Positions 10,033-19,935 of a stretch of 64,000 bases of DNA are shown here, in pieces. How positions within the stretch are numbered: the first letter of the stretch is position 1; every line of letters starts with the position of its first letter. Location of the stretch: assembly GCA_024291935.2 (NCBI GenBank), contig JAGTYA010000026.1:10272001-10336000 (forward strand). The letters run 5' to 3'. Made by a program: the position numbers and the translations under genes. The DNA comes from Okapia johnstoni (taxonomy: Eukaryota > Chordata > Mammalia > Artiodactyla > Giraffidae). A model generated the notes under the pieces. That model was not told the DNA's origin and did no database searches. It saw only the letters and a program-made list of their open reading frames with translations.

Positions 10033-10420
10033 GGGACTTCCCTGGTGGTCCAGTGGCTGCGGCTTCTTTCTCCCAATGCAAGGGGCCCAGGTTCGATCCC
10101 TGGTCAGAGGACTATTAATACAGCCCACAAGCTAGCGAGCTAAGCTGCTTCAGTCATGTCCGACTCTTTGCAACCCCATGGACTGTAGCCCACCAGGCGC
10201 CCCTATCCATGGGATTGTCCAGGCAAGCATACTGGAGTGGGTTGCCATACCCTCCTTCAGGGAGTCTTCCCAACCCAGGGATCAAACCCACATCTCATGT
10301 ATTCTGCATTGGCAGGCAGGTTCTTTTTCACTAGAGCCACCTGGGAAGCCCCAATACATCCCACATGTGGCTAATTGTTAATAAGACCTGTCGAGGCCAA
10401 ATAAATAAATTAAAAAAAAA
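10033..10420 (+). repeat. CHR-type SINE, sense, split by a Bov-tA
   Basis: GGGACTTCCCTGGTGGTCCA, then GTTCGATCCCTGGTCAGAGG, is the 5' half. The 3' half resumes after 10365 and ends in GGCCAAATAAATAAATTAAAAA. The flanks AACTCAGATAT and AACTCAGACAT are an imperfect target-site duplication. Confidence 0.9.
10130..10352 (-). repeat. Bov-tA SINE, antisense, inside CHR SINE
   Basis: A full antisense copy from GCTGCTTCAGTCATGTCCGA to GAGCCACCTGGGAAGCCCC. A 13-bp target-site duplication with one mismatch (AATACAGCCCACA / AATACATCCCACA) lies at 10117-10129 and 10353-10365. Confidence 0.95.
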
Positions 10421-10650
10421 ACTCAGACATGATAGACTAATGGAAACTCAAATCCTAGCTCTAGCACTTATAGCACATGTGCTAAGTCCTATCACTTGGT
10501 ACAACTCATTTCAATCTTTCTGAGCCTCAGTTTCCTCATCTGCCAAGTAGAGATAACCCCTGTGGCAACCTCATGGTGTCCTTCAAAGCCTGAGCCCCTT
10601 TTCCCAGTGCCTGGAGTTTAATACGTGTTCAGTAAGCCATTGTTATGACC

Positions 10651-11380
10651 ATGATCTCTCAGGGTCATCGCGAGGACCTGATGGGATTGCTGGACGTCTC
10701 AAGAACCGGTGCCCTGCTGGAAGGGTCTGTGTCAGGCCAGGCTGGGGAGGGAGCTGGCCAAGGGCAGGGTATCCTCCACAGCTGGGCTGTGAAGAAGACA
10801 GCCCATGTTCCACACAGAGGCTGAGCCTTGGGAATTCGTAGCTGAGCCCCGGAGAGCTGACCAGGAGGCATGTAACTGAGGGGCTAAGCCTGGAGTGCTG
10901 AACTTATTCAAGACCGTGGCAGTGGAGTGGGAGAGACAAACCAAGCCCATGCCAACCCGGGCCACCTCCCCAGCCTCTCAACAACCTCTCCTTCCCCCAG
11001 CCCCCAGCCCACCCACTCTTTAAGCCCCAAAGCTGAGCTTCTAAAACTTTACTATTCAGAGGAACCCCAAGTGGGTCCTGAGACCCCGCATTTTCTCACC
11101 GGCCCCCAAATGTACTGTTGCTGCTGCTTTAGGAACAGACATGAGTAACCAGAATCTAAAACACTACATAAACGTAGATCATGAAAATGAACAATAATAT
11201 GGGTTGTTGAGTTATTATCTGGTCTGACTTTAGTTGTCTTCAGGATCCTGTCTGAGAGATGATTCTCCCCAGAGGTCAAAGTGAACACTGTCCTCTGAAA
11301 GTCAGAGGGCGCTAAGATCTGATTTTTCTTCTAGGAGCAAAGAGAAAGGGAGAGGGGTCCTTCCAGCTTGGGTAACATGG
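10651..11380. other. unique intergenic sequence
   Basis: No gene seen. There is a short pyrimidine-rich stretch with CCCCAGCCCCCAGCCC at about 10995. No repeat family could be named with confidence. Confidence 0.4.
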
Positions 11381-11451
11381 ACAGTAGTTTCCAAACCCTG
11401 GGCCACACGCCACCTTCATCTGAGCTACTTGGGGATCCTAAAAAATACAGA

Positions 11452-11573
11452 GGGACTTCCCTGGTGGTCCAGTGGTTAAGAATCCATACTCCCAATGCTG
11501 GGGGCCAGGTTCAACCCCTGGTCAGGGAACTAGATCCCATATGCTGCACAGCCAAATACAGAAAAAAAATTTT
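11452..11573 (+). repeat. CHR-type SINE, sense
   Basis: GGGACTTCCCTGGTGGTCCA, GTGGTTAAGAATCC and GTCAGGGAACTAGATCCC, then GCACAGCCAAATACAG, with a short A-run tail. This is a standard cetartiodactyl tRNA-derived SINE. Confidence 0.9.
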
Positions 11574-11576
11574 AAG

Positions 11577-11850
11577 ACAAATGCTGCATGATTCCACTTA
11601 AATGAGGCATCAGAAGTAGTCAAATTCAAAGAGACAGAAAGAAGAGCGGTAATTACCAGGGCCTGGGTTGGGGTGTGGGGTGGCGAGTTGTTTAGTGAGT
11701 GTTGAGTTTCAGATTTGTAAGATATGAGAAGTTCTGCAGATCTTTTTCACAACAATGTGAATTTACTTAACATGATAAATGGTACCCTGAGAAATGGTCA
11801 AGATGATAAATTTTATGTAATGTCTTTTTTTAATCACAATTTAAAAAAAA
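11577..11850 (+). repeat. L1M 3' UTR fragment, sense
   Basis: ATGCTGCATGATTCCACTTA, AAAGAGACAGAAAGAAGAGC and TAATTACCAGGGCCTGGG, then AATTTTATGTAATGT, follow the L1MA/L1MB 3' UTR. It sits between the two MER5A halves. Confidence 0.75.
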
Positions 11851-11975
11851 TTACTGATTCTGTCCCTGACTCCTGAGATCCTATTTAGGTGTATCCAGGT
11901 AGAGCTTAAGAATCTGTTTTTTAAAGTCTCCCCCAGGGAATTGGGTGCATAGCCAGGCTTGGGGACCACTGGTTG

Positions 11976-12368
11976 GCGGTGGGGGGAGGCTATACCCTGA
12001 ATATCTCCTGAACCTGCTCACCTCTCCTGTCTCAACCCCCTATCCTGACGATTAGAAGTCCCATGCTCCCTCTCCCTGCCTCCCTCCACCAGGCAGCTAG
12101 CTGTCTCATGACCTTTTGAGATCACAAATCTGATCCTACAAGCTCCATCAAAACTGTTGCCCAGCCTCCCGTTGCCCTTAGTACAGAAGAGAAAAAAGCA
12201 CGGTCCCTGTTAGCAGGGTCCAGAAGTTAGGTGCGTTCCGATCATCACACCAAGGAGCCTTTGGAGCTATGGCAGAGGTGTGTACACGGGCCCCAGGGCA
12301 CCAGGAGGCAGGGATTGATCCTGCATCAGAGAGAGGGTGGCAGGAAAGCTTCTCTGAGAAGGAGGCGT
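11976..12368. other. mostly unique; possible L2 antisense near right end
   Basis: No gene seen. The last 60 bases (GGTGGCAGGAAAGCTTCTCT, then GAGAAGGAGGCGTT) read like antisense L2. The stretch also holds a CTCF-like partial motif, GCACCAGGAGGCAG, at 12298-12311. Confidence 0.4.
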
Positions 12369-12500
12369 TGGGATTTCCCTTCCAGTCCAATGGCTAGGAT
12401 TCCGCGCTTCCACTGCCGAGGGCCTAGGTTCAATCCCCGGTCAGGGAGCTAAGATCCTGCAAGTTGAGCAGAGTGGCCAAAAAAAGAGAGAGAAAGAAGG
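12369..12500 (+). repeat. CHR-type SINE, sense
   Basis: GGGATTTCCCTTCCAGTCCA, CGCTTCCACTGCCGAGGGCC, GTTCAATCCCCGGTCAGGGA and GCCAAAAAAAGAGAG identify the family. Confidence 0.9.
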
Positions 12501-13077
12501 AAGCATTATGCTGGGTCTTGGAGGGCAAGCTGGTGTCTGTCAGGGACTGGGGTAAAGGGCCAGCTAAGCAAAGGTCAGGAGGAGATGACCCCAGGGGAGG
12601 AGTGGGGGAGGGGAGATGGGAGAAAAATGAAAGTGGAGGTGGGGCGAGGTCTGTAAGGGGCTGAGCAGGGAGGAGGTAAGAGCTGGTTCAGCTGGGATCG
12701 GTAGGGGAGAACTTCCAGGGCTGGCTCCACCCTGGCCTCATGGAGCCATCGGATCCCCAGTGTGGATCAGCTTACCAGCTTCAGGCCTAAGTGAGTCCTC
12801 ACTGTCCCACACCCTCGTGGGGGTCTCCCCCTGCAAAGACACCTATCTGGGAGGGGGCACAGCTCTGCTCGGAACCCCTACTGCCTCCCAACCATCCACT
12901 CATATCCCAGGCTTGGCCCACTTCCCAAGGGCCTGACTCTAGTTTTTGGACCCAGTGCGTGTATGTGTGTGTGTGTGAGCTTTCAGGGCTGTGTGATCAT
13001 GCAGTCTCTGTCTTTGCCTGTCTGTGCATCTGTGTACTTGTGGGTGGTTTGTTAAAACCTGGGGATATAGCACATAC
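12501..13077. other. unique GC-rich sequence with short TG tract
   Basis: No gene seen. A short TG dinucleotide run occurs at about 12956-12979. The G-rich part at 12590-12650 is compositional. Confidence 0.4.
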
Positions 13078-13290
13078 GGGCTCCCCAGGCAGCGCTAGTG
13101 GTAAAGAACCTGCCTGCCAATGCAGAAGACACAAGAGACACAGGTTCCATCCCTGGGCCAGGAAGATCCCCTGGAGAGGAAAAGGCAACCCACTCCAGTG
13201 TTCTTGCCTGAGGAATCCCATGGACAGAGGAGCCTGGTGGCCTACAGTCCATGGGGTCGCAAAGAATTGGACACGAACCTGAGCACACAG
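13078..13290 (+). repeat. Bov-tA SINE, sense, 'GCGCTAGTGG' subtype
   Basis: The head reads GGGCTCCCCAGGCAGCGCTA followed by GTGGTAAAGAACCTGCCTGC. This is the second common Bov-tA head type, with an AAGAGACACAGGTTCCATCC insert. The body is standard BovA. Confidence 0.95.
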
Positions 13291-14024
13291 ATCATGTACA
13301 GATATCTGAGTGCAATCCCTTCAGATCCTCAGTGAGGCCCCGGAGCCCTCCCAGGCTGAAAAAGGGGATTCTAGGGGCCACAGAGACATGGACCTGGCAT
13401 GAGGGAGTCAGGGAGGCGCTCCAGCCACCCCAGATAAGCACAAAACCCAGGTGAAAAGAGAGAGCCCACTGTGCAAACACAGCATCAGGCAGGGCCAAAT
13501 TCCCCTCTGATCTCCTCCATGTCCCCCGGGTCACCATCACCACCATAGAGGAATTCGGGAGAGTGCATTTCAGGAGGGGCCCTTTTCATTAGACACCACG
13601 TAAACTCATCCTCTGAGGCTGGGGCTCCCCTTCTGCACCCCTCTTCTCCCCTGGGGAGGCCTCTTTTCTCTCCACCTCCACCCCAACCCCTGTTTCTTAC
13701 CTGGAGCAGAAACAAGGTCCCACCTGGGGCCTGGTTGAGCTGGTCAGCCTTGCATGGGGTCACGTGGCCCCAGCTAGAGGGACATGACAGCCAACTCAGG
13801 GCTCACGGGAGGCTTCTGTCTTTTGGAAAGGAGATGGGAAGAGAGATATCCCAGCCAGCCCTGAAAAAGATATCATGTCCCATAACTGTTGGCAGGAAGG
13901 TTAATTGGACACAGCCATAAGCTTGTACTGACAGTGCTAAAACATCTGAAAACATCTAGAGACAAGGAGGAATTAAAAGGCCTGGCGAGTCCAAGGGCAC
14001 ACTGAACAGCACCCAGGAGTGGAA
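13291..14024. other. unique intergenic sequence
   Basis: No gene or repeat recognised. A block at about 13835-13960 (AAAAAGATATCATGTCCCAT, GGTTAATTGGACACAGCC) has a less GC-biased, enhancer-like look, but this is only an impression. Confidence 0.35.
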
Positions 14025-14125
14025 AGAGCACTGGACCAGGAGTCTGAGCCCCTGGCTCATTACCCTGACTCGGCCACTACTCACTGTGCCCCTCGGGCGA
14101 GCTCCTGCCTCTCTGGACCTTGAGA
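14025..14125 (+). repeat. MIR SINE 5' half, sense
   Basis: AAAGAGCACTGGACCAGGAG, TCTGAGCCCCTGGCTCATTA and CTCGGCCACTACTCACTGTG follow the MIR 5' half. Confidence 0.7.
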
Positions 14126-14129
14126 AACA

Positions 14130-14300
14130 TTACTGTGTGCAAGGCACACAGAAACCTCGCTGTGGTCCCATGCGGTGGTATTGTCATCATCAGTTCCATT
14201 CGGGGGATGAAGAAACTGAGGTTCCCTGGGGAGAGGTGGCTTTTGCCAGAGCTGGCAGCGATGGGTCAGTACTGGACACCGACTGTGAGCTGAGAGCCAT
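14130..14300 (-). repeat. MIR SINE, antisense
   Basis: ACTGTGTGCAAGGCACACAG, GATGAAGAAACTGAGGTTCC and CTTTTGCCAGAGCTGGCAGC represent MIR in reverse orientation. It lies immediately next to a sense MIR. Confidence 0.65.
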
Positions 14301-14367
14301 TAATTACAGGGCGGGACTACAAGCTGGGTGACTGTGTCCTCTGCTCAGGTAGACATTCCCTTGGTGT

Positions 14368-14381
14368 CCACTAGGAGGCGC
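14368..14381 (+). promoter_or_regulatory. CTCF-like motif
   Basis: CCACTAGGAGGCGC matches 13 of 14 positions of the CTCF core (CCASYAGRKGGCRS). The sequence match is direct; occupancy is unknown. Confidence 0.4.
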
Positions 14382-14610
14382 CCCAGACTTTCTCCTGGGC
14401 ACCAGCACCTTCCTCCTCAGCCTGTGTGGCCTCCCCCACTTTGAGCTAGGTGGGCCTGGGGGCCAGCTCCTGGAGCAAGGTCAGAAGGCACACTGGTCCT
14501 CCCTCTCCCTCCCAACCCACCCCTTATGGGGGAGCCTCTTTCTAAGGGTAAGGGAGAGAAGAGAGGGGTCTCAAACCCACAGTGTCCAATAGTTCCTGGG
14601 AAGGCCAATG

Positions 14611-14836
14611 TCCATGTGCATGAGGCTCAGTCGTGTCCAACTCTTCGCGACCCCATAGATTGGAGCCCACCAGGCTCCTCTGTTCATGGGATTCTCCAGG
14701 CATGAATACTGGAGCGGGTTGCCATTTCCTCCTCCAGGGGACCACCCACCTCTTCCCAACCCAGGGATCAAACCTATGTCTTTTGTGTCTCCAGCATCGG
14801 CAGGTGGATTTTTACCACGGCCTGCCCTGGGAAGCA
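14611..14836 (-). repeat. Bov-tA SINE, antisense
   Basis: GAGGCTCAGTCGTGTCCAAC, CTCTGTTCATGGGATTCTCC, CAACCCAGGGATCAAACC and CCTGCCCTGGGAAGC identify a full antisense copy with the longer head subtype. Confidence 0.95.
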
Positions 14837-14848
14837 TGCCAGATTGGG

Positions 14849-14945
14849 GTCAGCTACAAATGGCAGAGGCTCAGAGGAGGTTAGTAACTTGCCCGAGGTC
14901 ATACCGCTAGGTGTGTCTGGTTCTAAACACTGGAGCCTGGCCCTG
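14849..14945 (-). repeat. MIR SINE, antisense
   Basis: GGCAGAGGCTCAGAGGAGGT, TAGTAACTTGCCCGAGGTCA and TACCGCTAGGTG trace the antisense MIR core. Confidence 0.75.
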
Positions 14946-15466
14946 GTTCAGGTGAAGCTCTGGGCAGGTGTACTGGACTCAGCCTGTCACATGGCCCACA
15001 GCAGGCAGGAAGGTCCCGGTCAGCTGGGCCTGTGAGCCCTGGCAGTGACAAAGTGTCCCTTGGTCCCGGCAGTCGGGGACGGGCATGGAGGCTTGTGAAA
15101 GGGCAGGGTGGGCACTGAGCGGGCAGCTGGTGGCTGTCCTTGATGCTTGTGTCGGCATCTTTAATGGAAAGTGGGGTGGAAGTGGGGGGTGGGAGCAGAG
15201 GGGGTGTGTGTCGGGCTCAGGACCCCCAGGTCACTCTGGCTTAGAATTCAGATTTGTCAGGGTACTGGGAGGAAAGGGGATGGTGCTGATGGGGGACTGG
15301 GGTGGGGAGAGGCCTTCGGGGATGGGGGTGGGAAGGCTGTAATTTGGGGGGGGGGGCTTATGCACAGGAACCAGTCGCATTGGATCCAGGTATAGCATTG
15401 ACAGGAGGGGGTGGCCTGGATGGGGTGACAGTGACATTGAGTGTGGGGCTGCAAGACCCTTCTCTT
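14946..15466. other. unique G-rich sequence
   Basis: No gene seen. The stretch is strongly G-rich on the + strand, with a run of about ten G at 15347-15357. Long open frames here reflect composition. Confidence 0.4.
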
Positions 15467-15480
15467 CCCTGCTTGGCTTC

Positions 15481-15645
15481 CTGTGGTTTTTTCTTTGTTT
15501 TGTTTTTGTTCACTGGGTATTTTTCTCTTTTTTTTTTTGGTGTCACGGCACAGCAGGTGGGACCTCAGTTCTCCAACCAGGGATCAAACTTGTGCCACCT
15601 GCATTGGAAGCGCAGAATCTTAAACACTGGAGCATCAGGGAAGTC
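15481..15645 (-). repeat. CHR-type SINE, antisense
   Basis: A T-rich tail (15486-15538) is followed by CAACCAGGGATCAAACTTGT, GCCACCTGCATTGGAAGCGC and CATCAGGGAAGTC. The target-site duplication CCCTGCTTGGCTT is found at 15467-15479 and 15646-15658. Confidence 0.9.
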
Positions 15646-15658
15646 CCCTGCTTGGCTT

Positions 15659-16212
15659 TCCGAAGCATGGATGCTTCTCTGACATCCAGGATGGGTGGCC
15701 TGGACCTTCCAGGAAAGCAAGGGGGAGACTGAGTATCGGGGGAGAGAGCCTCCTTGCCTCCCCAGAGTTACAGCCAGCTCCTGCCTTCCCATCCAGTCGG
15801 GGCATCTCGGCCGCTACCCTACCCCAGAGCAGGACTGAGTCCCCTCCCCAGTCAGATGGAGACATCTAACCTGAACCTGTCACTCACAGCAGCAATGGTG
15901 GAGGCAAGTTCCGGCCCAGGGCTGGACTCCGGCCTCCAGGGATGGAGAGGAGCACAGCCCAGACCCCAAGGCACTCGGCAAAGCTGGGGAGACAGGAGAC
16001 CATCCGCTTGCATGGTGATGGGGCTGCTCCAGGTATGGGAGCTCCATCTCCCCCATCCTCCAGTAGACAGATGAATGTGGGAACATCAGGCCAGTGGAGC
16101 TGTCCTGAAAACTCTGAGCCCTTCCTGAGGCAGGTCACAGAACCTGCTCTCCCAGCCTGGGGCCCCTCCCTCTCTCCAGGCAATGTGTCCAGGGTCACCT
16201 GACTTGAACAGG
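15659..16212. other. unique sequence upstream of a TATA-like site
   Basis: No repeat recognised over about 550 bases. It runs directly into the TATA-like arrangement at 16213 and could be upstream flank of an unannotated promoter, but nothing else supports that. Confidence 0.35.
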
Positions 16213-16334
16213 CTATAAATAGAGGGATGACGGAAGGCTCCTGAAGCCCAAGGGAGGGCAGGAGAAAGGGTTCTGATTCTCCCCAGAGGGGCCTAGGGAG
16301 GCTGCACTGACAAGACAATGTTTCCGTGGTGAGT
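16213..16334 (+). promoter_or_regulatory. possible TATA promoter with short first exon and splice donor
   Basis: CTATAAATAG (16213-16222) is an excellent TATA box. It is preceded by GGTCACCTGACTTGAACAGG. About 100 bases downstream there is an ATG (16318-16320) with A at -3, then three codons, then a strong donor GTGAGT at 16329-16334. If real, transcription would start near 16244, and the exon would carry 11 coding bases (phase 2). I recognise no gene that starts this way and no matching second exon. A chance arrangement is quite possible. Confidence 0.2.
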
Positions 16335-16670
16335 CTTTGGGGTTGAATCGGGGACCCCCTGGCAGAGGAGGCCCCAGAGGAGGCATGCCAGCAGAGGGAC
16401 TAATCTGGGTTCATGGAGCAAGTGGGGGGCTCAGAGCCACTGGGCGAGGGCTGCAAGGGGTTATAGCAGGTGATGAAACTCAACATCCAAGAGCCTTGAA
16501 AGCCAGGGTAAGGGCCATGTTTCGGGAGCCAGGTCTTGCTCTCGGGGTAGTTCGGGTTTTGAGATGAGGAGTCAAGAGTAACACATGAGAATAAGTTGTG
16601 GGTGAGCCCAGGGTGCCTGGAACACACTGCCAGAAAATACATGGCCAGTGGAATGGAAGAACATTACGGT
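16335..16670. other. unique sequence
   Basis: No gene or repeat recognised between the splice-donor-like site and the old repeat starting near 16675. Confidence 0.35.
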
Positions 16671-16674
16671 GTAC

Positions 16675-17150
16675 TAAAGACTGCTAACTACACCCCAAAA
16701 TCTGTGCTCCCCATCTTCTTTGCCATAGTACTCCTGATTTTTTGCTGGGCACATAACCGTTTGAAATAAAGATATTTACCAGCCTTCTTTATAGTAAACT
16801 ATGACCATGTGAATAACCTCTGCCACTGGGGTGTAAGAAATGTCACTTAAAGACAGAGATTTTTACCCTTTCTGCTGCTGCTTTTCCACTGGCTGGAGTG
16901 TTTATGTGATTGCTGGAGCTGGAGCAGCTACCTTGGATCATGAGGTAGACACCACGTGTTAAGGATGAAGATCGAACAACAAGAAGGAGGTGATCTGGGT
17001 TCCGATGTTCATGGAGCTGCCACATCAGTCCTGGACTAGTCCTTCCAAATGTTGTTTGCTTGGGAGAAAAGAGATTCTCTATTGTTCAACACATTATTTC
17101 TTTGAGCTTTTCTGTCTCCTTTAGCTGAACATAATTCTAAACAACACACA
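16675..17150 (+). repeat. old LTR-like repeat, family unresolved
   Basis: CACCCCAAAATCTGTGCTCC, TGCTTTTCCACTGGCTGGAG, CTGGAGCAGCTACCTTGGAT, CATGAGGTAGACACCACG and ATGGAGCTGCCACATCAGTC follow a common ancient mammalian repeat that reads '...agcagccatcttggaccatgaggt...gagccgccatacca'. I believe it is LTR-class but could not fix the name. Confidence 0.5.
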
Positions 17151-18359
17151 GGTCAGAAGAGAACCTCCAGAACCCTTGTACCCAATTGTTCTGCCACTGA
17201 AATAAATCTGTAAACAAAACCAAATGAAAAAGGAAAACCCTGGGGGCATTTACACCTGTTAAGCAGTAACAACAGGCACGAAACAATTCTATTCCAGGTA
17301 TCATCCCTCACCCACTGGATCCTTTCCAGTCTCCCTTCCCTGTAGTTTCAATAGAACGCTTGGAAATGTACCATCTTTACTGCAGATAATATACAACCCG
17401 CTGAGAGAGCTTGGTTCCCTGTGCCAGGCCCCACATCCAGACTGCCTGTTCTTCTGGATGCTATCACTCAGGTACCCCGTCCCCCAGCCGGAGAGTCACA
17501 TGCCCAGAGAGGCACCAGAAGGTTGAGCCACTCACCGTTGGAGGAGTAAATACAGGAGAGAAACTTTCGTTACCCCTTTGGCATGCCTGGGTGGGTCCCT
17601 TTAACCCCCTTCTCAACGCACGGGGTTGTGTGGTCTTTAATCTCTGATCATTTATTTCATCATGATCATGATGAAATGATCATGAGAACTATGATGATAA
17701 GCTGCCACTTAACGAAGACCTTAAGTGTTCAGCTCTCTCTGAGAGGACTGGTCAAGTGGCCTCCCCCCTCGCCTGAGATGGAAAGGGAGAATACAGCCCT
17801 TGGCTAAGGATTTAATGGAGCCCTTTATGGGAGCAACCTTCTCCTTGCGTGGTTGAAGGAGTAGTTGTTAAGGGCCCCGGAGCTGCTCTTAGGCTCATAC
17901 CACTTACTGGATCCCGGGCAGGAGCCAGGTCGAGAAAGGAGGCAGCTGGGAAAACATTTCTAAGCCTCCTAAGGGGCTCAGGTCGTTCTGTCTCTGAGTC
18001 TCATGTTTACCTTCGGCAGCGGCTTGTGAGGCTCCTAGAGCTTTCAGCCAGGCCACGCCTGCAGAGGGAGGCGGGGTGGGCCAGCAGGGGCCCTGCAGGG
18101 TTGACCTGGGACTATCCTAGGACAAGCCCACCCCTCCTTCCTGGCTGGAGTGGCAAGGAGGGCGCTGCTTTGGCTGCTCCTCAGTATCCTGGCTGCTGGG
18201 GGAAGGTCCCTCCTGGTGGCCAGGATGCAGCTTCCCAACAGGGGGATGGACAGGGGGAAGGGAAGGGGGCTTTGCACCAGGTACAGCAGATGGAGGCAGG
18301 AGGCTGAGGCTGGTGGGGTGAGGGAGGGATGAATGAATGATGAGCCAAGCTGCCTCCTG
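17151..18359. other. unique sequence containing an AT palindrome
   Basis: No gene seen. A perfect 24-bp palindrome lies at 17654-17677 (separate entry). The part from 17850 to 18340 is GC-rich with compositional open frames. Confidence 0.4.
17654..17677. repeat. 24-bp perfect palindrome
   Basis: The 12-base half-site ATTTCATCATGA is followed at once by its exact reverse complement. GATC-containing flanks extend the symmetry outward, apart from a 4-base ATTT duplication on the left side. No known element accounts for it. Confidence 0.9.
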
Positions 18360-18580
18360 GGTTTGGTCCGGCTCCACCACGAGCTCTGAGATTCGCCCAG
18401 TGACTTACCGTCTATGAGCCTCAGTTTCCTCATCTGGACAATGAAGAAATTCACAGTTCCCCTCCTCTTTGGGCCGTCATGAGGATGAAATGAGTTACAT
18501 GCCAAGTTTTAGGATGAGCATGTAGTGTATGAAACGGGCTGGAAGAGTATTAGCTGCTAGTTGTTTTATTATTATTAGAT
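18360..18580 (+). repeat. MIR SINE, sense
   Basis: GCCCAGTGACTTACCGTCTA, GAGCCTCAGTTTCCTCATCT, GATGAAATGAGTTACATGCC and a final TTATTATTA tail identify MIR. Confidence 0.8.
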
Positions 18581-18759
18581 ATTTCAAGAGAGAAGCTCAA
18601 ACTCCATGAGCCCCCTCAGTGAAGAGAAATTCCGGTGAAGAATCTAAGTTCTGAGGTGTTACCTCAACACCTTGAAGCATCACCTCCCACTCTGTAAAGC
18701 TGTCTAATCACTCCAGCCCTTCAGGGGAGAAGGGCTAAACCCAACCAGGGCGGCAGAGG

Positions 18760-18950
18760 CATGTAGTCGCTCCCAGCACAGATTCTGTGGCCAGACTGTC
18801 TGGGTCCAAACCCAAGTTCTGTCCTTCTGTAATATTCCTTAACCCCTCTGTGCCCCCAAATCCTTATGGTGATGTAGGATAATGCAAGTGCCCCATCAGT
18901 GAGGTATAACTGTCTTATGAGTCCAGATGACAGCTTGGCACTAAGAGTGT
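18760..18950 (+). repeat. MIR SINE, sense
   Basis: GCACAGATTCTGTGGCCAGA, CTGTCTGGGTCCAAACCCAA and CCTTAACCCCTCTGTGCCCC match the MIR 5' half and core. Confidence 0.75.
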
Positions 18951-19231
18951 AGGGAGGCCATGGGCCAGTGCCGTGAGACTGGCTGTCCCAGCACCCCCTG
19001 TTCCCCAACGTGCCCCTGAGGGATTGTGCCCAGGAGCTCCAGGGTGGCTAAGAAGCAGTGCGTGCGTGTGTGTGTGTCAGAGCTGTATTCAGGGAAGTTG
19101 CCCAGAGGGCCCACAGCTGTCTCATTGGGCGAAACAGGAGATTCAGGCTCCACCCCACCCAGCTGGAGGCCCCATCCACAGGGAGCACGGGGTGGGTGCC
19201 CAGTCAGCTGCCCCACTTCATCTTCTGTCCA

Positions 19232-19312
19232 CCCCTAGGAGGCTGACATTTACTGCCCCATTTTGCAGATGAGGAACTGAGGCCCAGAGACCCAGAAATG
19301 AGGGTGATCCAA
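19232..19312 (-). repeat. MIR SINE fragment, antisense
   Basis: CCCCATTTTGCAGATGAGGA and ACTGAGGCCCAGAGACCCAG are the antisense MIR core. The rest is lost. Confidence 0.65.
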
Positions 19313-19714
19313 ACCTTGACCAATTCTGGTGGCGCCCACCCTGACCAGGACACCTTGGCTCCCGGCTCCAGTGTGAAGCCACCGTCACCGTCTCTGGGGT
19401 GCAGAGCTGGGGAGGCACATTTTCCCTCAGTTGACTCCCTTCCTCGGGGTCCAGCCTTCTAGTCCCACCTGCTGACCCCCTCTTTGTCTATTTATCCCAA
19501 AGTTTACCGCAACTCTCTGGAGTTTACTGCAACTCTCTCCTGCAACCTTAAAGACAAGCGACAATCAAGCCCTCCCCTTGTGGATCTTGTCCTGGAACCT
19601 GGGGGAGGGGGGAGCTGCAGTCGGCAGCAGACACACGCTGCCCCTGGGGGACACGGGGGAACTTGTGCTGGAGCCAGCCAGGAAGGCTTCCTGGAGGGGG
19701 TGGGCCTTGAGACC

Positions 19715-19935
19715 ATCTGTTGGGCACCCGCTTGGTGTTACATGCTTTCCTTGCATCATTTCATTTCAATTTCACGACTACCTTTCTTGGGAGATTCTAT
19801 GATTGTCCCGATTTTTCAGATGAGGAAACACGCCCAGAGAGGTTTGCTGACTTGCCCAGGGTCACACAGTTTTCAGGTGGCAGAGCAGAAGCTAAGAACC
19901 CAGGGCTGTCTGATTTCTGAGCCTGACCACTTTCT
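19715..19935 (-). repeat. MIR SINE, antisense
   Basis: A well-preserved antisense copy: CATCATTTCATTTCAATTTC, CAGATGAGGAAACACGCCCA, GACTTGCCCAGGGTCACACA and AACCCAGGGCTGTCTGA. Confidence 0.85.

Larger units (their letters stand above)
9860..10650 (+). repeat. MIR SINEs, sense, with a nested SINE-in-SINE insertion
   Basis: A first MIR-like copy covers about 9860-9995 (GTTCAAGTCCAAGG, CATTTGACCTTGGGTAAATT). A second starts near 10005 (ATCATGGTTAAGAACTCAG) and resumes at about 10421-10650 (CTCAGTTTCCTCATCTGCCA, GTGCCTGGAGTTTAATACGT). The gap is filled by a CHR SINE (10033-10420) that itself contains a Bov-tA. Confidence 0.75.
11385..11975 (+). repeat. MER5A remnant broken by CHR SINE and L1M fragment
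   Basis: The left end (about 11385-11451: CCAAACCCTGGGCCACACG, then GAGCTACTTGGGGATCC) and the right end (about 11857-11975: GATTCTGTCCCTGACTCC, then AGGCTTGGGGACCACTGG) look like two halves of one MER5A. A CHR SINE and an L1M 3' piece lie between them. Confidence 0.55.
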
